Notes: a model not told the origin generated them from the sequence alone. A stretch of DNA of 58,997 bases from Burkholderiales bacterium (GCA_026225235.1 JAMFSK010000187.1:1-58997), one strand, 5' to 3'; shown: positions 10,219-20,945, numbered from the stretch's first letter. Numbers and translations are program-made.

Positions 10219-12732
10219 ATGAAGAGTCGAAAGAATTGGCGCATGGCCGGTGAAGCGATCGTGGCGGTGGTTCTCGCCGCTCCCGCATTCACGGCGATCG
10301 CGCAACAGGCGCAGCCCGAGCAGGAACCCCAGGCTGAACAGCAACCTGGCCAAGCACCGGGCGCGCCCGGCGGCGATGTCCCCGGACGCGTCGCACGGCT
10401 CAACTACTTTGACGGCGCGGTCACCTTCGAGCCGGCGGGTGGCACCGAATGGGCCTACGCTGAACTCAACCGTCCGCTGACAACTGGCGATCAGGTCTGG
10501 GTCGATAACGGTGGCCGTTCTGAATTGCATATCGGGTCGACCGCACTGCGCCTCGGCCAACAAAGCGCACTGAGCATCGTCAACCTCGACGACCAGAACG
10601 CTCAACTCAAGCTCGCACAGGGTACGTTGGAAACGCGGCTGCGCACGATGCCCGCCGGACAAAGTTTCGAAGTCGACACCCCCAATCTCGCGCTGCAGGC
10701 CGACGGCCCAGGCGTCTTTCGCGTTGACGCCTCGCCCGATGGCACCTCGACCACGGTCACGGTTCGCGAAGGCAACCTGACAGCGTACGGCGACTCGGGT
10801 TCGGTCCAGATCGGGCCGGGACAGCAGGTCACCTTTTCGGGCACCAATCTCCAGGAAGCAGGCGGCAGCTCCGCGCAACCACCCGATGCGTTCGAGACGT
10901 GGGCGGACTCGCGCGACCATCAGGAAGACACATCGGTGTCGGCGCGCTATGTGTCGCGCGACGTGCCCGGTTATGAAGACCTGGACGCCAACGGCAGCTG
11001 GGAGGACGCACCGGATTATGGCGGTCAAGTCTGGGTACCGCGCGTCGCGGCAGGTTGGGCGCCGTACCACGAAGGCCACTGGGCCTGGGTCGCACCTTGG
11101 GGCTGGACCTGGGTCGACGATGCACCCTGGGGTTTTGCCCCGTTCCACTATGGGCGTTGGGCGTATTACCACAACAACTGGGCATGGGTTCCGGGGCCGG
11201 TTGTCGTCTCGGCGCCGCCGTGCTATTCGCCGGCCCTGGTCGCATTCGTGGGCGGCGGTGGTGGCGGTGGCCCCGGTTGGGGCGTGTCGCTCACGGTCGG
11301 TGCCGTGGCCGCGGGCGTCGCGTGGCTTCCGCTCGGTCCGGGTGAACCGTGGCGGCCGGCGTATCACTACAGTCCGGGTTACTACAACCGGGTCAACTAT
11401 GGCGGTCACAACACGACGATCGTCAACAACATCAACGTGCACAACACGTACATCAACCGCAACGCACCGCGCGCCATCACGGGCATGCCGGCCAATCAGT
11501 TCGTGCGAGGTCAGGGTGCCGGCCGGTATGGTCAGTTTGTGCCGGCGCAGCAAGTCGCCCACAACTCGTTCGGCGCGGGCGCGCCAGCCATTGCGCCGGT
11601 GCGTGAGAGCTTTGGCGGCGCCCTCCGTCCGGCCAACGTCCGACCGCCGCAGGCCGTCGCGGGCCGTCCGGTGATCGCCACACGCAATGCACCGACGCCG
11701 TATGCCTATCACGACACGCTCGCGCAGAACTTTGCGAGATCGTCTGCCGGACGGGTACCGGGAGCCGGACAACCGGTCGTCAGAACCGCGGCGCCTGCGA
11801 ACTTTGCGCGCGTCGCAAACGTGCCGGCGCAAGCGGGTCAGGCGCCGCGCGGCGCGCCAGCCAACGAGCGCGGCGCAACCGCGCCGGCTTTCCGTGTCGT
11901 TCCGGCCGAGCGTCGTCCGATGCCCGTTCAGGCCCAGGCCAATCGCGGAGCGCCCGTCGCTCCGCGGCCTGGTCAGCCTGAGATGAATGAGGCGAACGGT
12001 GCTCGCCCGGCGGCACAAGCCGGCCGCCCTGCTGAAGTGCCGGCGGCACAGCAGCCGCGTGAAAACGGTGTCCCGCATCCCCCTGGTGTTCAGGCAGGAA
12101 GGCCGGGCGAACAACCGAACGGCGCTCAACAGGCCGGTCAACGCGGCCAGCAACCCCAAGCGCAATCGCTCGAGCAACAACGTGCCGCTCACGGCCAACA
12201 ACAGGCCGAACAGCAGCGTGCCCAGCAATCGCAGCAAGCCGAGCAGCAACGTACGCAACAGGGTGAGCAACAGCGGGTGCAGCAGCAAGCGGAACAGCAA
12301 CGCACCCAGCAGTCGCAGCAAGCCGAGCAGCAACGTGCACAGCAGGGTGAGCAACAGCGCGCGCAGCAGCAAGCGGAACAGCAACGCACCCAGCAATCGC
12401 AGCAAGCCGAGCAACAGCGTGCGCAACAGCAGGCGGAACAGCAACGCGCCCAGCAGTCACAGCAGGCGGCGCAGCAACGTGAGCAGCAGGCGCAGCAAAA
12501 CCAGCAACGTGCGCAGCAACAAGCTGAGCAACAGCAGCAGCGCCAGCAAGCCGCGGCACAGCAGCGCGAACCGCAAGTGCAAAGCCAGCCGCGCCCGCAG
12601 CAGGAGCGTCCGCAACCGCAAGCCCAGCCTCATCCGCAGCCACAGCCGCAACCGCAACACCGGCCCGAACCTGCGCAGTCACAGTCGCATCAAAATGGCT
12701 CGCGGGAGCAACACGATGACCATCACGGATAA
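10219..12732 (+). CDS. FecR/DUF6600-family exported protein with glutamine-rich tandem-repeat tail
   Basis: The 837-residue product has an N-terminal signal peptide (cleavage near AIAQQ, residue 30). A FecR-like beta-rich domain follows at about 55-220 (VARLNYFDGAVTFEPAGG; QSALSIVNLDD). Next is a Trp/Tyr/Gly-rich DUF6600 block at about 270-400 (WAPYHEGHWAWVAPWGW, WGFAPFHYGRWAYY). A long Pro/Ala/Arg-rich region leads into a Gln/Glu/Arg/Ala-rich C-terminus from about 640 that includes two 28-residue tandem copies at 12232-12399. The role is unknown; family members are taken as envelope or periplasmic proteins. The start is supported by AGGAGAG. It is single, convergent with atpC, and shares its terminator. 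Confidence 0.85.
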   Translation: MKSRKNWRMAGEAIVAVVLAAPAFTAIAQQAQPEQEPQAEQQPGQAPGAPGGDVPGRVARLNYFDGAVTFEPAGGTEWAYAELNRPLTTGDQVWVDNGGRSELHIGSTALRLGQQSALSIVNLDDQNAQLKLAQGTLETRLRTMPAGQSFEVDTPNLALQADGPGVFRVDASPDGTSTTVTVREGNLTAYGDSGSVQIGPGQQVTFSGTNLQEAGGSSAQPPDAFETWADSRDHQEDTSVSARYVSRDVPGYEDLDANGSWEDAPDYGGQVWVPRVAAGWAPYHEGHWAWVAPWGWTWVDDAPWGFAPFHYGRWAYYHNNWAWVPGPVVVSAPPCYSPALVAFVGGGGGGGPGWGVSLTVGAVAAGVAWLPLGPGEPWRPAYHYSPGYYNRVNYGGHNTTIVNNINVHNTYINRNAPRAITGMPANQFVRGQGAGRYGQFVPAQQVAHNSFGAGAPAIAPVRESFGGALRPANVRPPQAVAGRPVIATRNAPTPYAYHDTLAQNFARSSAGRVPGAGQPVVRTAAPANFARVANVPAQAGQAPRGAPANERGATAPAFRVVPAERRPMPVQAQANRGAPVAPRPGQPEMNEANGARPAAQAGRPAEVPAAQQPRENGVPHPPGVQAGRPGEQPNGAQQAGQRGQQPQAQSLEQQRAAHGQQQAEQQRAQQSQQAEQQRTQQGEQQRVQQQAEQQRTQQSQQAEQQRAQQGEQQRAQQQAEQQRTQQSQQAEQQRAQQQAEQQRAQQSQQAAQQREQQAQQNQQRAQQQAEQQQQRQQAAAQQREPQVQSQPRPQQERPQPQAQPHPQPQPQPQHRPEPAQSQSHQNGSREQHDDHHG
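12232..12399 (+). repeat. Two tandem 84-bp repeats inside the Q-rich coding region
   Basis: Units 12232-12315 and 12316-12399 encode near-identical 28-residue segments (QQAEQQR[TA]QQGEQQR[VA]QQ...). Shorter degenerate copies of the QQAEQQRAQQ module continue on both sides. Confidence 0.8.
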
Positions 12733-12870
12733 GTGATCGTCTGTCGACGCTGGGATTGGAAGTACGTGGGTAGCGTCGATCGTCAACACAGGCGATCGAC
12801 GCAAGAGGGTGCCGCGGCCGGTGAGCCGGACAATCAACCTATGTGCCCAATCTCGCGAGCCGACTCAGAA

Positions 12871-12904
12871 AGCAAAAAAGACAGCCGAGGCTGTCTTTTT
12901 TGCT
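12871..12904. terminator. Bidirectional intrinsic terminator between convergent DUF6600 gene and atpC
   Basis: Perfect 16-base arms (AGCAAAAAAGACAGCC / GGCTGTCTTTTTTGCT) surround a 2-base GA loop; arms give T-runs on both strands. It serves the plus-strand DUF6600 gene and ends the minus-strand atp operon after atpC. Confidence 0.9.
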
Positions 12905-12964
12905 TTCTGCCAAATGCCGACATGTACTGCGAAACCGCCGAAGCGGCGCGCGTACCTTCATTGC

Positions 12965-13390
12965 TCAGGACTGCCCGCGAATCCGGCGCAGACGCTGAAT
13001 CGCTGCGAGCTGCGCGGTCGCGTACGACAGTTCGGCCTGCGCGGTTGCGTATTCGAGGTTGGCCCCCGTGTTCTGCAACGCTTCTTCCGCTTGACGACGC
13101 GCCTGCTCGGCCTTTGCCTCGTCCAGGTCCTTGCCGCGGATCGCGGTGTCGGCCAGCACGGTGACATTGGTCGGCTGCACTTCGAGAATCCCGCCCGCAA
13201 CGAACACGAGTTCCGTCGTGCCGTTCTCGGTTTCGATCTCGACTGTGCCCGGGCGGATCCGCGTAATCAACGGAGCGTGCCCCGGCAAAATGCCGAGCTC
13301 GCCAGCTTCACCCGGCAGGCTCACGAACTTTGCCTGGCCGGTGAAGATCAGCTCTTCCGCGCTGACGACGTCTACTTTGATGCTTGCCAT
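12965..13390 (-). CDS. atpC: ATP synthase F1 epsilon subunit
   Basis: The rotor-stalk subunit that couples c-ring rotation to F1 and can inhibit hydrolysis. The 141-residue product has the N-terminal beta-sandwich (VDVVSAEELIFTGQAKFVSLPGEAGELGILPGHAPLI) and the C-terminal helical hairpin rich in Ala, Glu and Arg. GHAPLIT is the family hallmark. It is the last gene of the operon, 77 bp after atpD, followed by the bidirectional terminator at 12871. Confidence 0.97.
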   Translation of the reverse strand: MASIKVDVVSAEELIFTGQAKFVSLPGEAGELGILPGHAPLITRIRPGTVEIETENGTTELVFVAGGILEVQPTNVTVLADTAIRGKDLDEAKAEQARRQAEEALQNTGANLEYATAQAELSYATAQLAAIQRLRRIRGQS

Positions 13391-13467
13391 ATCGACTCCT
13401 GCTTGCGCTTGAAAAACGGCGGCCGGCCTTTGCGGAGCCCGCCGCGTCGCTTCTCAAGCCGCGGCCG

Positions 13468-14865
13468 TTACTGGATCTTCTTGGCCTTCTCGAACGCTTC
13501 GTCGATGGTGCCGACCATGTAGAACGCCTGCTCGGGCAGGTGGTCGCACTCGCCGTCGACGATCATCTTGAAGCCGCGAATCGTTTCCTTGAGCGGCACG
13601 TACTTGCCCGGTGCGCCCGTAAACACTTCCGCAACATGGAACGGCTGCGACAGGAAACGCTGGATCTTCCGTGCGCGTGCCACGGCCAGCTTGTCTTCCG
13701 GCGACAGTTCGTCCATGCCCAGAATCGCGATGATGTCGCGCAGTTCCTTGTAGCGCTGCAGCGTGACCTGCACGCGGCGCGTCACGGTGTAGTGCTCTTC
13801 GCCGATCACGTTCGGGTCGATCTGGCGCGAGGTCGAGTCGAGCGGATCGACTGCCGGGTAGATCCCCAGCGAGGCGATGTCACGCGAGAGCACGACGGTT
13901 GCGTCCAAGTGACCAAAGGTGGTCGCCGGCGACGGGTCGGTCAAGTCATCCGCAGGGACGTACACGGCTTGCACCGAGGTGATCGAGCCCGACTTCGTCG
14001 AGGTGATCCGTTCCTGCAGCTTGCCCATTTCTTCAGCCAGCGTCGGCTGATAACCCACGGCCGATGGCATCCGGCCGAGCAGTGCCGACACTTCGGTACC
14101 GGCCAGCGTGAAACGGTAGATGTTGTCGACGAAGAACAGCACGTCGCGGCCTTCGTCGCGGAAGTGCTCAGCCATCGTCAGGCCGGTCAGCGCCACGCGC
14201 AGACGGTTGCCCGGCGGCTCGTTCATCTGGCCGTAGACCAGCGCGACCTTGTCGAGAACGTTCGAGTCCTTCATTTCGTGATAGAAGTCGTTGCCCTCAC
14301 GGGTACGCTCGCCCACGCCCGCGAACACGGAGTAACCACCGTGTTCCTTCGCGATGTTGTTGATCAGCTCCATCATGTTGACGGTCTTGCCGACACCGGC
14401 GCCGCCGAACAAGCCCACCTTGCCGCCCTTGGCAAACGGGCAGACCAGGTCGATCACCTTGATACCCGTTTCGAGCAGTTCGGTCGAAGGCGACAGATCT
14501 TCGAACTTCGGCGCCTTCTGGTGGATGCCGCGCACGTGTTCCTGGCTGATCTCACCGGCTTCGTCGATCGGACGGCCGAGCACGTCCATGATGCGGCCGA
14601 GCGTCGCGGTGCCGACCGGCACCTGGATGCCATGGCCCAGATTCTTAACCGTCAGACCGCGGCGCAGGCCGTCGGCCGCGCCCAGGCAGATGGTGCGGAC
14701 CACGCCGTCGCCCAGTTGCTGCTGGACTTCGAGCGTCAGTTCAGTGCCTTCCAGCGTCAGTGCGTCATAGATCTTCGGCAGCGCATTACGCGGGAATTCC
14801 ACGTCGATCACCGCGCCGATGCACTGAACGATCTTGCCTTCCGCCAAAGCAGTAGCAGTAGTCAT
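13468..14865 (-). CDS. atpD: ATP synthase F1 beta subunit
   Basis: The catalytic subunit of F1. Walker A GGAGVGKTVNMMELI, ALTGLTMAEHFRDEGRDVLFFVDNIYRFTLAG (Walker B region) and the signature PAVDPLDSTS are present. ATG at 14865 is preferred over 14892 because it has GGAAAAG upstream and gives MTTATALAEGKIVQCIG, 465 residues, matching family length. It lies 35 bp after atpG. Confidence 0.98.
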   Translation of the reverse strand: MTTATALAEGKIVQCIGAVIDVEFPRNALPKIYDALTLEGTELTLEVQQQLGDGVVRTICLGAADGLRRGLTVKNLGHGIQVPVGTATLGRIMDVLGRPIDEAGEISQEHVRGIHQKAPKFEDLSPSTELLETGIKVIDLVCPFAKGGKVGLFGGAGVGKTVNMMELINNIAKEHGGYSVFAGVGERTREGNDFYHEMKDSNVLDKVALVYGQMNEPPGNRLRVALTGLTMAEHFRDEGRDVLFFVDNIYRFTLAGTEVSALLGRMPSAVGYQPTLAEEMGKLQERITSTKSGSITSVQAVYVPADDLTDPSPATTFGHLDATVVLSRDIASLGIYPAVDPLDSTSRQIDPNVIGEEHYTVTRRVQVTLQRYKELRDIIAILGMDELSPEDKLAVARARKIQRFLSQPFHVAEVFTGAPGKYVPLKETIRGFKMIVDGECDHLPEQAFYMVGTIDEAFEKAKKIQ

Positions 14866-14900
14866 CGCTTTTCCTTTCGATACTTGATTCATGTGTCGCG

Positions 14901-15809
14901 TTAAACCGCAGCGGCGCCGCCGACGATCTCCGAAAGCTCTTTCGTGATCGACGCCTGGCGGCTCTTGTTGTAAACCAGCTGCAATTCGTTGATGACCGTC
15001 TTCGCGTTGTCGGACGCTGCCTTCATCGCGACCATGCGCGCCGATTGCTCGGACGCCATGTTTTCAGCCACCGCCTGATAAACGAGTGCTTCGACGTATC
15101 GCACGAGCAGGTCGTCAACCACGGTCTGCGCGTCCGGTTCGTAGATGTAGTCCCACGAATGCTTGGCCGCGCCTTCGGTTGCCGAAGACGGACCCGCACC
15201 ACCGGCCTGCGCACGATCGCCGAAACGCTCGTCGAGCGGCAACAGCTGCTCCACGACCGACTCCTGCTTCATCGTATTCACGAAGCGGGTGTACGCGAGA
15301 TAGACCGCATCGAGCTGGCCCGCCGCATACGCGTCGAGCTGCACCTTGACCGCGCCGATCAGCTTTTCCAGATGCGGCGTATCGCCGAGGTGGATGACTT
15401 GCGACACCACCTTCGCCTTCAGGCGCGTCAGGAAGCTCAGGCCCTTGCCGCCGATCGCGGTCGCTTCGACCTGCAGGCCCTGCTGTTCGAGTTCCTTGAA
15501 CTTGTTCAGCGAGGCACGCAGGATGTTCGTGTTCAGACCGCCGCACAGTCCCTTGTCGGTCGTCACGAGGATGATGCCGGCCGTCTTCGCCCCTTCATGC
15601 TTGACCATGAACGGGTGGCGGTACTCCGGGTTCGCCTGCGCCATGTGAGCGGCGATATCGCGAACCTTGTCGGCGTACGGACGGGCATGGCGCATACGTT
15701 CCTGCGCCCGGCGCATCTTCGAGGCGGCGACCATTTCCATCGCCTTGGTGATCTTGCGCGTGTTTTGCACGCTCTTGATCTTGCCGCGGATTTCCTTCAT
15801 TCCGGCCAT
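14901..15809 (-). CDS. atpG: ATP synthase F1 gamma subunit
   Basis: Central rotor shaft of F1. The 302 residues begin MAGMKEIRGKIKSVQNTRKI and contain TKAMEMVAASKM, VTTDKGLCGGLN, and the C-terminal coiled-coil segment with ASDNAK and YNKSRQASITKELSEIVGGA, all diagnostic. An insertion at about 195-220 (FGDRAQAGGAGPSSATEGAA) lengthens the central globular part relative to E. coli (287), as in other betaproteobacteria. It sits between atpA (73 bp gap) and atpD. Confidence 0.97.
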   Translation of the reverse strand: MAGMKEIRGKIKSVQNTRKITKAMEMVAASKMRRAQERMRHARPYADKVRDIAAHMAQANPEYRHPFMVKHEGAKTAGIILVTTDKGLCGGLNTNILRASLNKFKELEQQGLQVEATAIGGKGLSFLTRLKAKVVSQVIHLGDTPHLEKLIGAVKVQLDAYAAGQLDAVYLAYTRFVNTMKQESVVEQLLPLDERFGDRAQAGGAGPSSATEGAAKHSWDYIYEPDAQTVVDDLLVRYVEALVYQAVAENMASEQSARMVAMKAASDNAKTVINELQLVYNKSRQASITKELSEIVGGAAAV

Positions 15810-15882
15810 TGCCTACTCCTTGTTCACAGCGCGCGCGGCGAACCGCGCACATTGCAGGATCATGATCAGTTGACTGCGTCGA

Positions 15883-17424
<1,542 letters not shown>

Positions 17425-17548
17425 GTTCGCTCCTAATGTTCAATTCTGTTGCGTGCCAGCGGCTTCGCACGGGTCGCCTGGTCGCGGAGCCCGTACGATT
17501 TGCACGGAACACGCGGCGCGAGACTTCTCGCAGCCAAGATTCTTCGCG

Positions 17549-18091
17549 TCAGGCGGCCAGTGCTATCTGCATCTGAGCCAGACGCGCACGGACCGACGTA
17601 TCCAGTACTTCGTCGCCTACCGTCACCCGCACGCCGCCGATCAACGAGGCATCGACATTCACATGGGGCTTCAGTTTGCGGCCGAACTTGCGTTCCAGCG
17701 TGACGACCAGTTCGTCGAGCGCCTTGCCTTCGAGCGGAAATGCGCTGTCGATCGTGACGTCGGCGGCGCCTTCCTGCGCGTTCTTCAAGATGTCGAACTG
17801 TTCGGCGATCTGCGGCAGCGCATCGAGACGATGGTTGTCGACGATCATCCGGATGAAGTTCTGCGCGCGGGGCTCGCTCGCGGCGAGCGGCGACTTCGCC
17901 GCCGACACGATGAGCTGGTAGATCTGCTCGCGGCTGACCTTCGGGTTGCCGGCTACCGACAGCAGTTCGGGCTGCGCCGCGAAAGCGGCGAGCTCGGCAG
18001 CGAAGTCGGACCACTGCGACAAGTCGCCGCTCTTCGCGACGTCGAACAGTGCATCGGCGTACGGGCGGGCGATGGTGGCAAGTTCAGCCAT
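17549..18091 (-). CDS. atpH: ATP synthase F1 delta subunit
   Basis: Peripheral-stalk subunit joining F1 to the b subunits. The 180-residue product starts MAELATIARPYADALFDVAK, the conserved N-terminal helix of the OSCP/delta family, and ends with the usual VDASLIGGVRVTVGDEVLDTS segment. It begins two bases after the atpF stop, which suggests translational coupling. Confidence 0.97.
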   Translation of the reverse strand: MAELATIARPYADALFDVAKSGDLSQWSDFAAELAAFAAQPELLSVAGNPKVSREQIYQLIVSAAKSPLAASEPRAQNFIRMIVDNHRLDALPQIAEQFDILKNAQEGAADVTIDSAFPLEGKALDELVVTLERKFGRKLKPHVNVDASLIGGVRVTVGDEVLDTSVRARLAQMQIALAA

Positions 18092-18093
18092 GA

Positions 18094-18564
18094 TCAGAGC
18101 TCGGCTTTCAGTTGGTTCAGCAGCTCGGCGTGGGCGCTTGCATCGATCTCGCGCTTGAGGATCTGCTCGGCACCACGCACAGCCAGCGTCGCGACATCGC
18201 CGCGCAGGGCTTCGCGCGCCTTGACGATCTGCTGGTCAGCGTCGGCTTTCGCGGTCGCGAGGATACGGGCGGCTTCAGCCTGCGCGTTGCGCTTGATCTC
18301 GTCGGCGACGAGCTGCGCACGCTGCTCGGCGTCGGCAATGCGGTGCTGGCCTTCATCGCGGGCCTGGGCGAGTTCCTTGTCGACGAGCTTGTTCGCGGCG
18401 TCGAGCTCGGCCTTGCCCTTCTCGGCAGCGGCGAGGCCATCGGCGATTTTCTGCGAACGATCGTCGAGTGCCTTGATCAGCGGCGGCCACACGAATTTCA
18501 TCGTGAACCACGCGAGGATCAGGAACACGACCATTTGCGCTAGCAGGGTTGCGTTGAGATTCAC
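18094..18564 (-). CDS. atpF: ATP synthase Fo b subunit
   Basis: Peripheral stalk dimer subunit. The 156-residue product has one N-terminal membrane helix (MNLNATLLAQMVVFLILAWF) followed by a long charged Ala/Glu/Lys/Arg helix that would dimerise as a coiled coil, the same length as E. coli b (156). It lies 156 bp after atpE and is coupled to atpH. Confidence 0.97.
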   Translation of the reverse strand: MNLNATLLAQMVVFLILAWFTMKFVWPPLIKALDDRSQKIADGLAAAEKGKAELDAANKLVDKELAQARDEGQHRIADAEQRAQLVADEIKRNAQAEAARILATAKADADQQIVKAREALRGDVATLAVRGAEQILKREIDASAHAELLNQLKAEL

Positions 18565-18720
18565 GGTGTTTCCTTACTGAGTGCTTGGTCGGATGGTTGG
18601 CTCAATGCAAAGAAAGCGCGGGCCGGCTCGGCGCATTCGCGAACCCGGTGTCCCGCGCGTTTTCCTGCTTCGCCGACCCCGTTCTTCAAGTCAGAGCGGG
18701 GCGAGGACTTCCGAGTCCGT

Positions 18721-18990
18721 TCAGCCTGCCAGCTTCGACAGCAGCGGGTTCGCAAACGCGAACAGCATCGCCACGCCCACGCCGATCAGGAATGCAGCAT
18801 CGATCAGACCAGCCAGCAGGAACATCTTCGTTTGCAGCGGGTTCATCAGTTCCGGCTGGCGTGCGCACGCTTCAATGTACGTGCCGCCCATCAGACCGAT
18901 ACCGATACAGGCGCCAACTGCACCCAGGCCAATGATGATGCCGATACCGATGGCGGTCAGACCCTGGATGTTGGCGATGAAAGCTTGCAT
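18721..18990 (-). CDS. atpE: ATP synthase Fo c subunit
   Basis: The 89-residue proteolipid has two membrane helices joined by a polar RQP loop (44-46), with the ion-binding acidic residue Asp64 in LLAGLIDAAF. No sodium-type Gln/Glu ligand set is obvious, so proton coupling is inferred. ATG at 18990 is chosen because AGGAG stands five to six bases upstream; a GTG two codons earlier is less likely. The 156 bp to atpF and 57 bp to atpB hold no further gene. Confidence 0.97.
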   Translation of the reverse strand: MQAFIANIQGLTAIGIGIIIGLGAVGACIGIGLMGGTYIEACARQPELMNPLQTKMFLLAGLIDAAFLIGVGVAMLFAFANPLLSKLAG

Positions 18991-19047
18991 GATCACTCCT
19001 TTGTGAAAAGTCTTAAGAACTTGAAAATTTGAAGATTTGAAAAAAGC

Positions 19048-19896
19048 TTAGTGCGTATCGTGTGCCTGGCCGAGATACACCAGCGTCAGCATCATGAAAA
19101 TGAACGCTTGCAGCAGCACGATCAGGATGTGGAAGATCGCCCAGACGCTACCCGCGATCACATGACCCACGAAACCGAGCACCGAGGTGTCTGCGCCGAA
19201 GCTCCAAATCGAGCCGAGCAATGCGATCAGCAGGAACAGCAGCTCACCCGCGTACATGTTGCCGAACAACCGCATGCCGAGCGAAACCGTCTTGGCCACG
19301 TATTCGATGATGTTCAGCAGCAGGTTCGGGATCCACAGCGCCCAGTGCGCGCCGAACGGTGCCGACAGCAGTTCACGGGCAAAGCCCTTCGGCCCCTTGA
19401 TCTTGAGGCTGTAATAGATCATCAGCACGAACACGCCGAGCGCAATGCCGAGGGTGCCGTTGAGGTCGGCCGTCGGCACGATGCGCATATGTTCGATGCG
19501 GTCGGACAGGCCGAGCCAGCCGAGCACGCGGCCCGCGAGGTCAACCGGGAGAAAGTCGAGCGAGTTCATCAGCGCGACCCAGACGAACACGGTCAGCGCG
19601 AGCGGCGCGATGAAATGACGGCTGCCGTGGATCATCGACTTCGACTGGTCTTCGACCATTTCGACGAGCATTTCGATCGCGCACTGGAAACGGCCCGGCA
19701 CGCCGGGCGTCGCCTTGCGGGCGGCCATATGCAGAATGAAGATCGTGAGCAGGCCCATCAACACCGACCAGAACAACGTGTCCCAGTTCCAGACCGAAAA
19801 ATCGACGATGCTGGTCTGATGCTTGTTCGAAAAATTCGTCAGGTGGTGCGAGATGTACTCGGACGGATCAAGTTTGTGCGGTTCGGCTGCGGCCAT
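19048..19896 (-). CDS. atpB: ATP synthase Fo a subunit
   Basis: Proton-channel stator subunit. The roughly 282-residue product has five to six membrane helices. The essential Arg lies in AKTVSLGMRLFGNMYAGE, and the C-terminal helix carries GHVIAGSVWAIFHILIVLLQAFIF. ATG at 19896 (MAAAEPHKLDPSEYI) is preferred by family comparison; upstream in-frame TTG codons at 19905 and 19914 are closer to the GGGG ribosome-like site and cannot be excluded. First structural Fo gene after atpI. Confidence 0.96.
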   Translation of the reverse strand: MAAAEPHKLDPSEYISHHLTNFSNKHQTSIVDFSVWNWDTLFWSVLMGLLTIFILHMAARKATPGVPGRFQCAIEMLVEMVEDQSKSMIHGSRHFIAPLALTVFVWVALMNSLDFLPVDLAGRVLGWLGLSDRIEHMRIVPTADLNGTLGIALGVFVLMIYYSLKIKGPKGFARELLSAPFGAHWALWIPNLLLNIIEYVAKTVSLGMRLFGNMYAGELLFLLIALLGSIWSFGADTSVLGFVGHVIAGSVWAIFHILIVLLQAFIFMMLTLVYLGQAHDTH

Positions 19897-19959
19897 GTCT
19901 GTCAAACACCCCAAATTGTAAAATTGTCGATACTGCCCGGCCGGGCAGCCGGGGGTGTT

Positions 19960-20697
19960 TCAGCGCAACGCCAGCGCGACCCAATAGGTCTTCAGCGCGA
20001 CGAGGTACGTAATGAGCAACGGCAACCAGCGGACATCGGGCACGTACCTGGCAATCGCCACAAACATGGCGATGGTCACACCCATTTTGATCGCTTCGCC
20101 GACCATCCAGCCGAACATCGACCGTTGAAGGCTCACACTCCTCAAGCGTAGCGCGAACAACGCGCCCGGAACCCAGCAAATCGCTCCGCCCAGCAGTGCC
20201 GACCGCGCGGCATCACCTGGCTGGCGAAGAAACTGCCAGCAAACCAGGGCCGCAATCAGGGACACAACCATTTGCGCCGCCACCACCTTGAACGGCGTGA
20301 CGCGCGATGGACGACTCACGTTGGCGCCAAACAGCTGCTCGGCTTCGGCACGCGTGAGCGGAACGATAGTGTTGTCTTCTTGCCCGACTTCCCAATCGTC
20401 TGTAGCCGCGGCCGGCAGTGTGCTCAGGGGGCGTGCATCCGTGTCGTCACGGTGCCCGACTGCCCCGGCTCCCTGCTGCGGTTCTCGCGCTTGCCCGGTG
20501 TGGTTTGCTGCGGATGAGTCGGCCTCGCGCTGCGCCGGATTTCCGGCTTGCTGCGTTGAGACGTGCCGCGCAGGCATCGTCCCGGCTTTCGCGGTGGAGG
20601 TCGCGTCAGGCACGCCGCCCCGGTCGAAAGTCGACCCCTCTGCGGAGTCCTCATCGAACGCTCGCTTGGCTGTCTCGTTCGATTCGCCGCCGCCCAT
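19960..20697 (-). CDS. atpI: ATP synthase accessory protein AtpI with long hydrophilic N-terminus
   Basis: AtpI is a small membrane protein at the head of atp operons, thought to help c-ring assembly or Mg2+ supply. The C-terminal part (about 130 residues) has four membrane helices of the ATP-synthase-I family: VAAQMVVSLIAALVCW, ALLGGAICWVPGALFAL, MVGEAIKMGVTIAMFV and WLPLLITYLVALKTYWVAL. The first roughly 110 residues are Ala/Gly/Gln/Asp-rich and look disordered; ordinary AtpI is only about 125-170 residues. ATG at 20697 follows GGGGA. Its promoter lies at 20766-20794. Confidence 0.85.
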   Translation of the reverse strand: MGGGESNETAKRAFDEDSAEGSTFDRGGVPDATSTAKAGTMPARHVSTQQAGNPAQREADSSAANHTGQAREPQQGAGAVGHRDDTDARPLSTLPAAATDDWEVGQEDNTIVPLTRAEAEQLFGANVSRPSRVTPFKVVAAQMVVSLIAALVCWQFLRQPGDAARSALLGGAICWVPGALFALRLRSVSLQRSMFGWMVGEAIKMGVTIAMFVAIARYVPDVRWLPLLITYLVALKTYWVALALR

Positions 20698-20765
20698 CCA
20701 TGTCCCCAAAAACCAACCGGGCTTTCGCCCAGCTTTCGACTGTGTCGAGCTAATAAATCCGGGCG

Positions 20766-20794
20766 ATTGTAAGTGATTCTTACAGGCAATTCAA
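20766..20794 (-). promoter_or_regulatory. Sigma70-type promoter of the atp operon
   Basis: On the minus strand TTGAAT (20789-20794) is followed after exactly 17 bp by TACAAT (20766-20771), about 70 bp upstream of atpI. An inverted repeat GTAAG-N5-CTTAC (20769-20783) overlaps the -10 and spacer and could be an operator. Confidence 0.7.
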
Positions 20795-20945
20795 GCCTTT
20801 ACGTGTGCCAAAAAGGCCGCGGAAGGCCCATCAAAAAAAGGCTTGCACTGTCGGCCTACCCCATCGTCCTTTCAGTTTCGATGCATGTCGTCATCGATGC
20901 GCGCGATGATCGTTGCGAGGGGGCGGTGCAGCAAAATTCCCAGCT

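Noticed and set aside
10171..12444. 757-codon minus-strand open frame, Leu/Arg-rich
   Set aside because: Exact antisense shadow of the DUF6600 gene; its LLxLLRxLLL repeats arise from complementing the Gln-rich (CAG/CAA) repeat. No ribosome site or family match.
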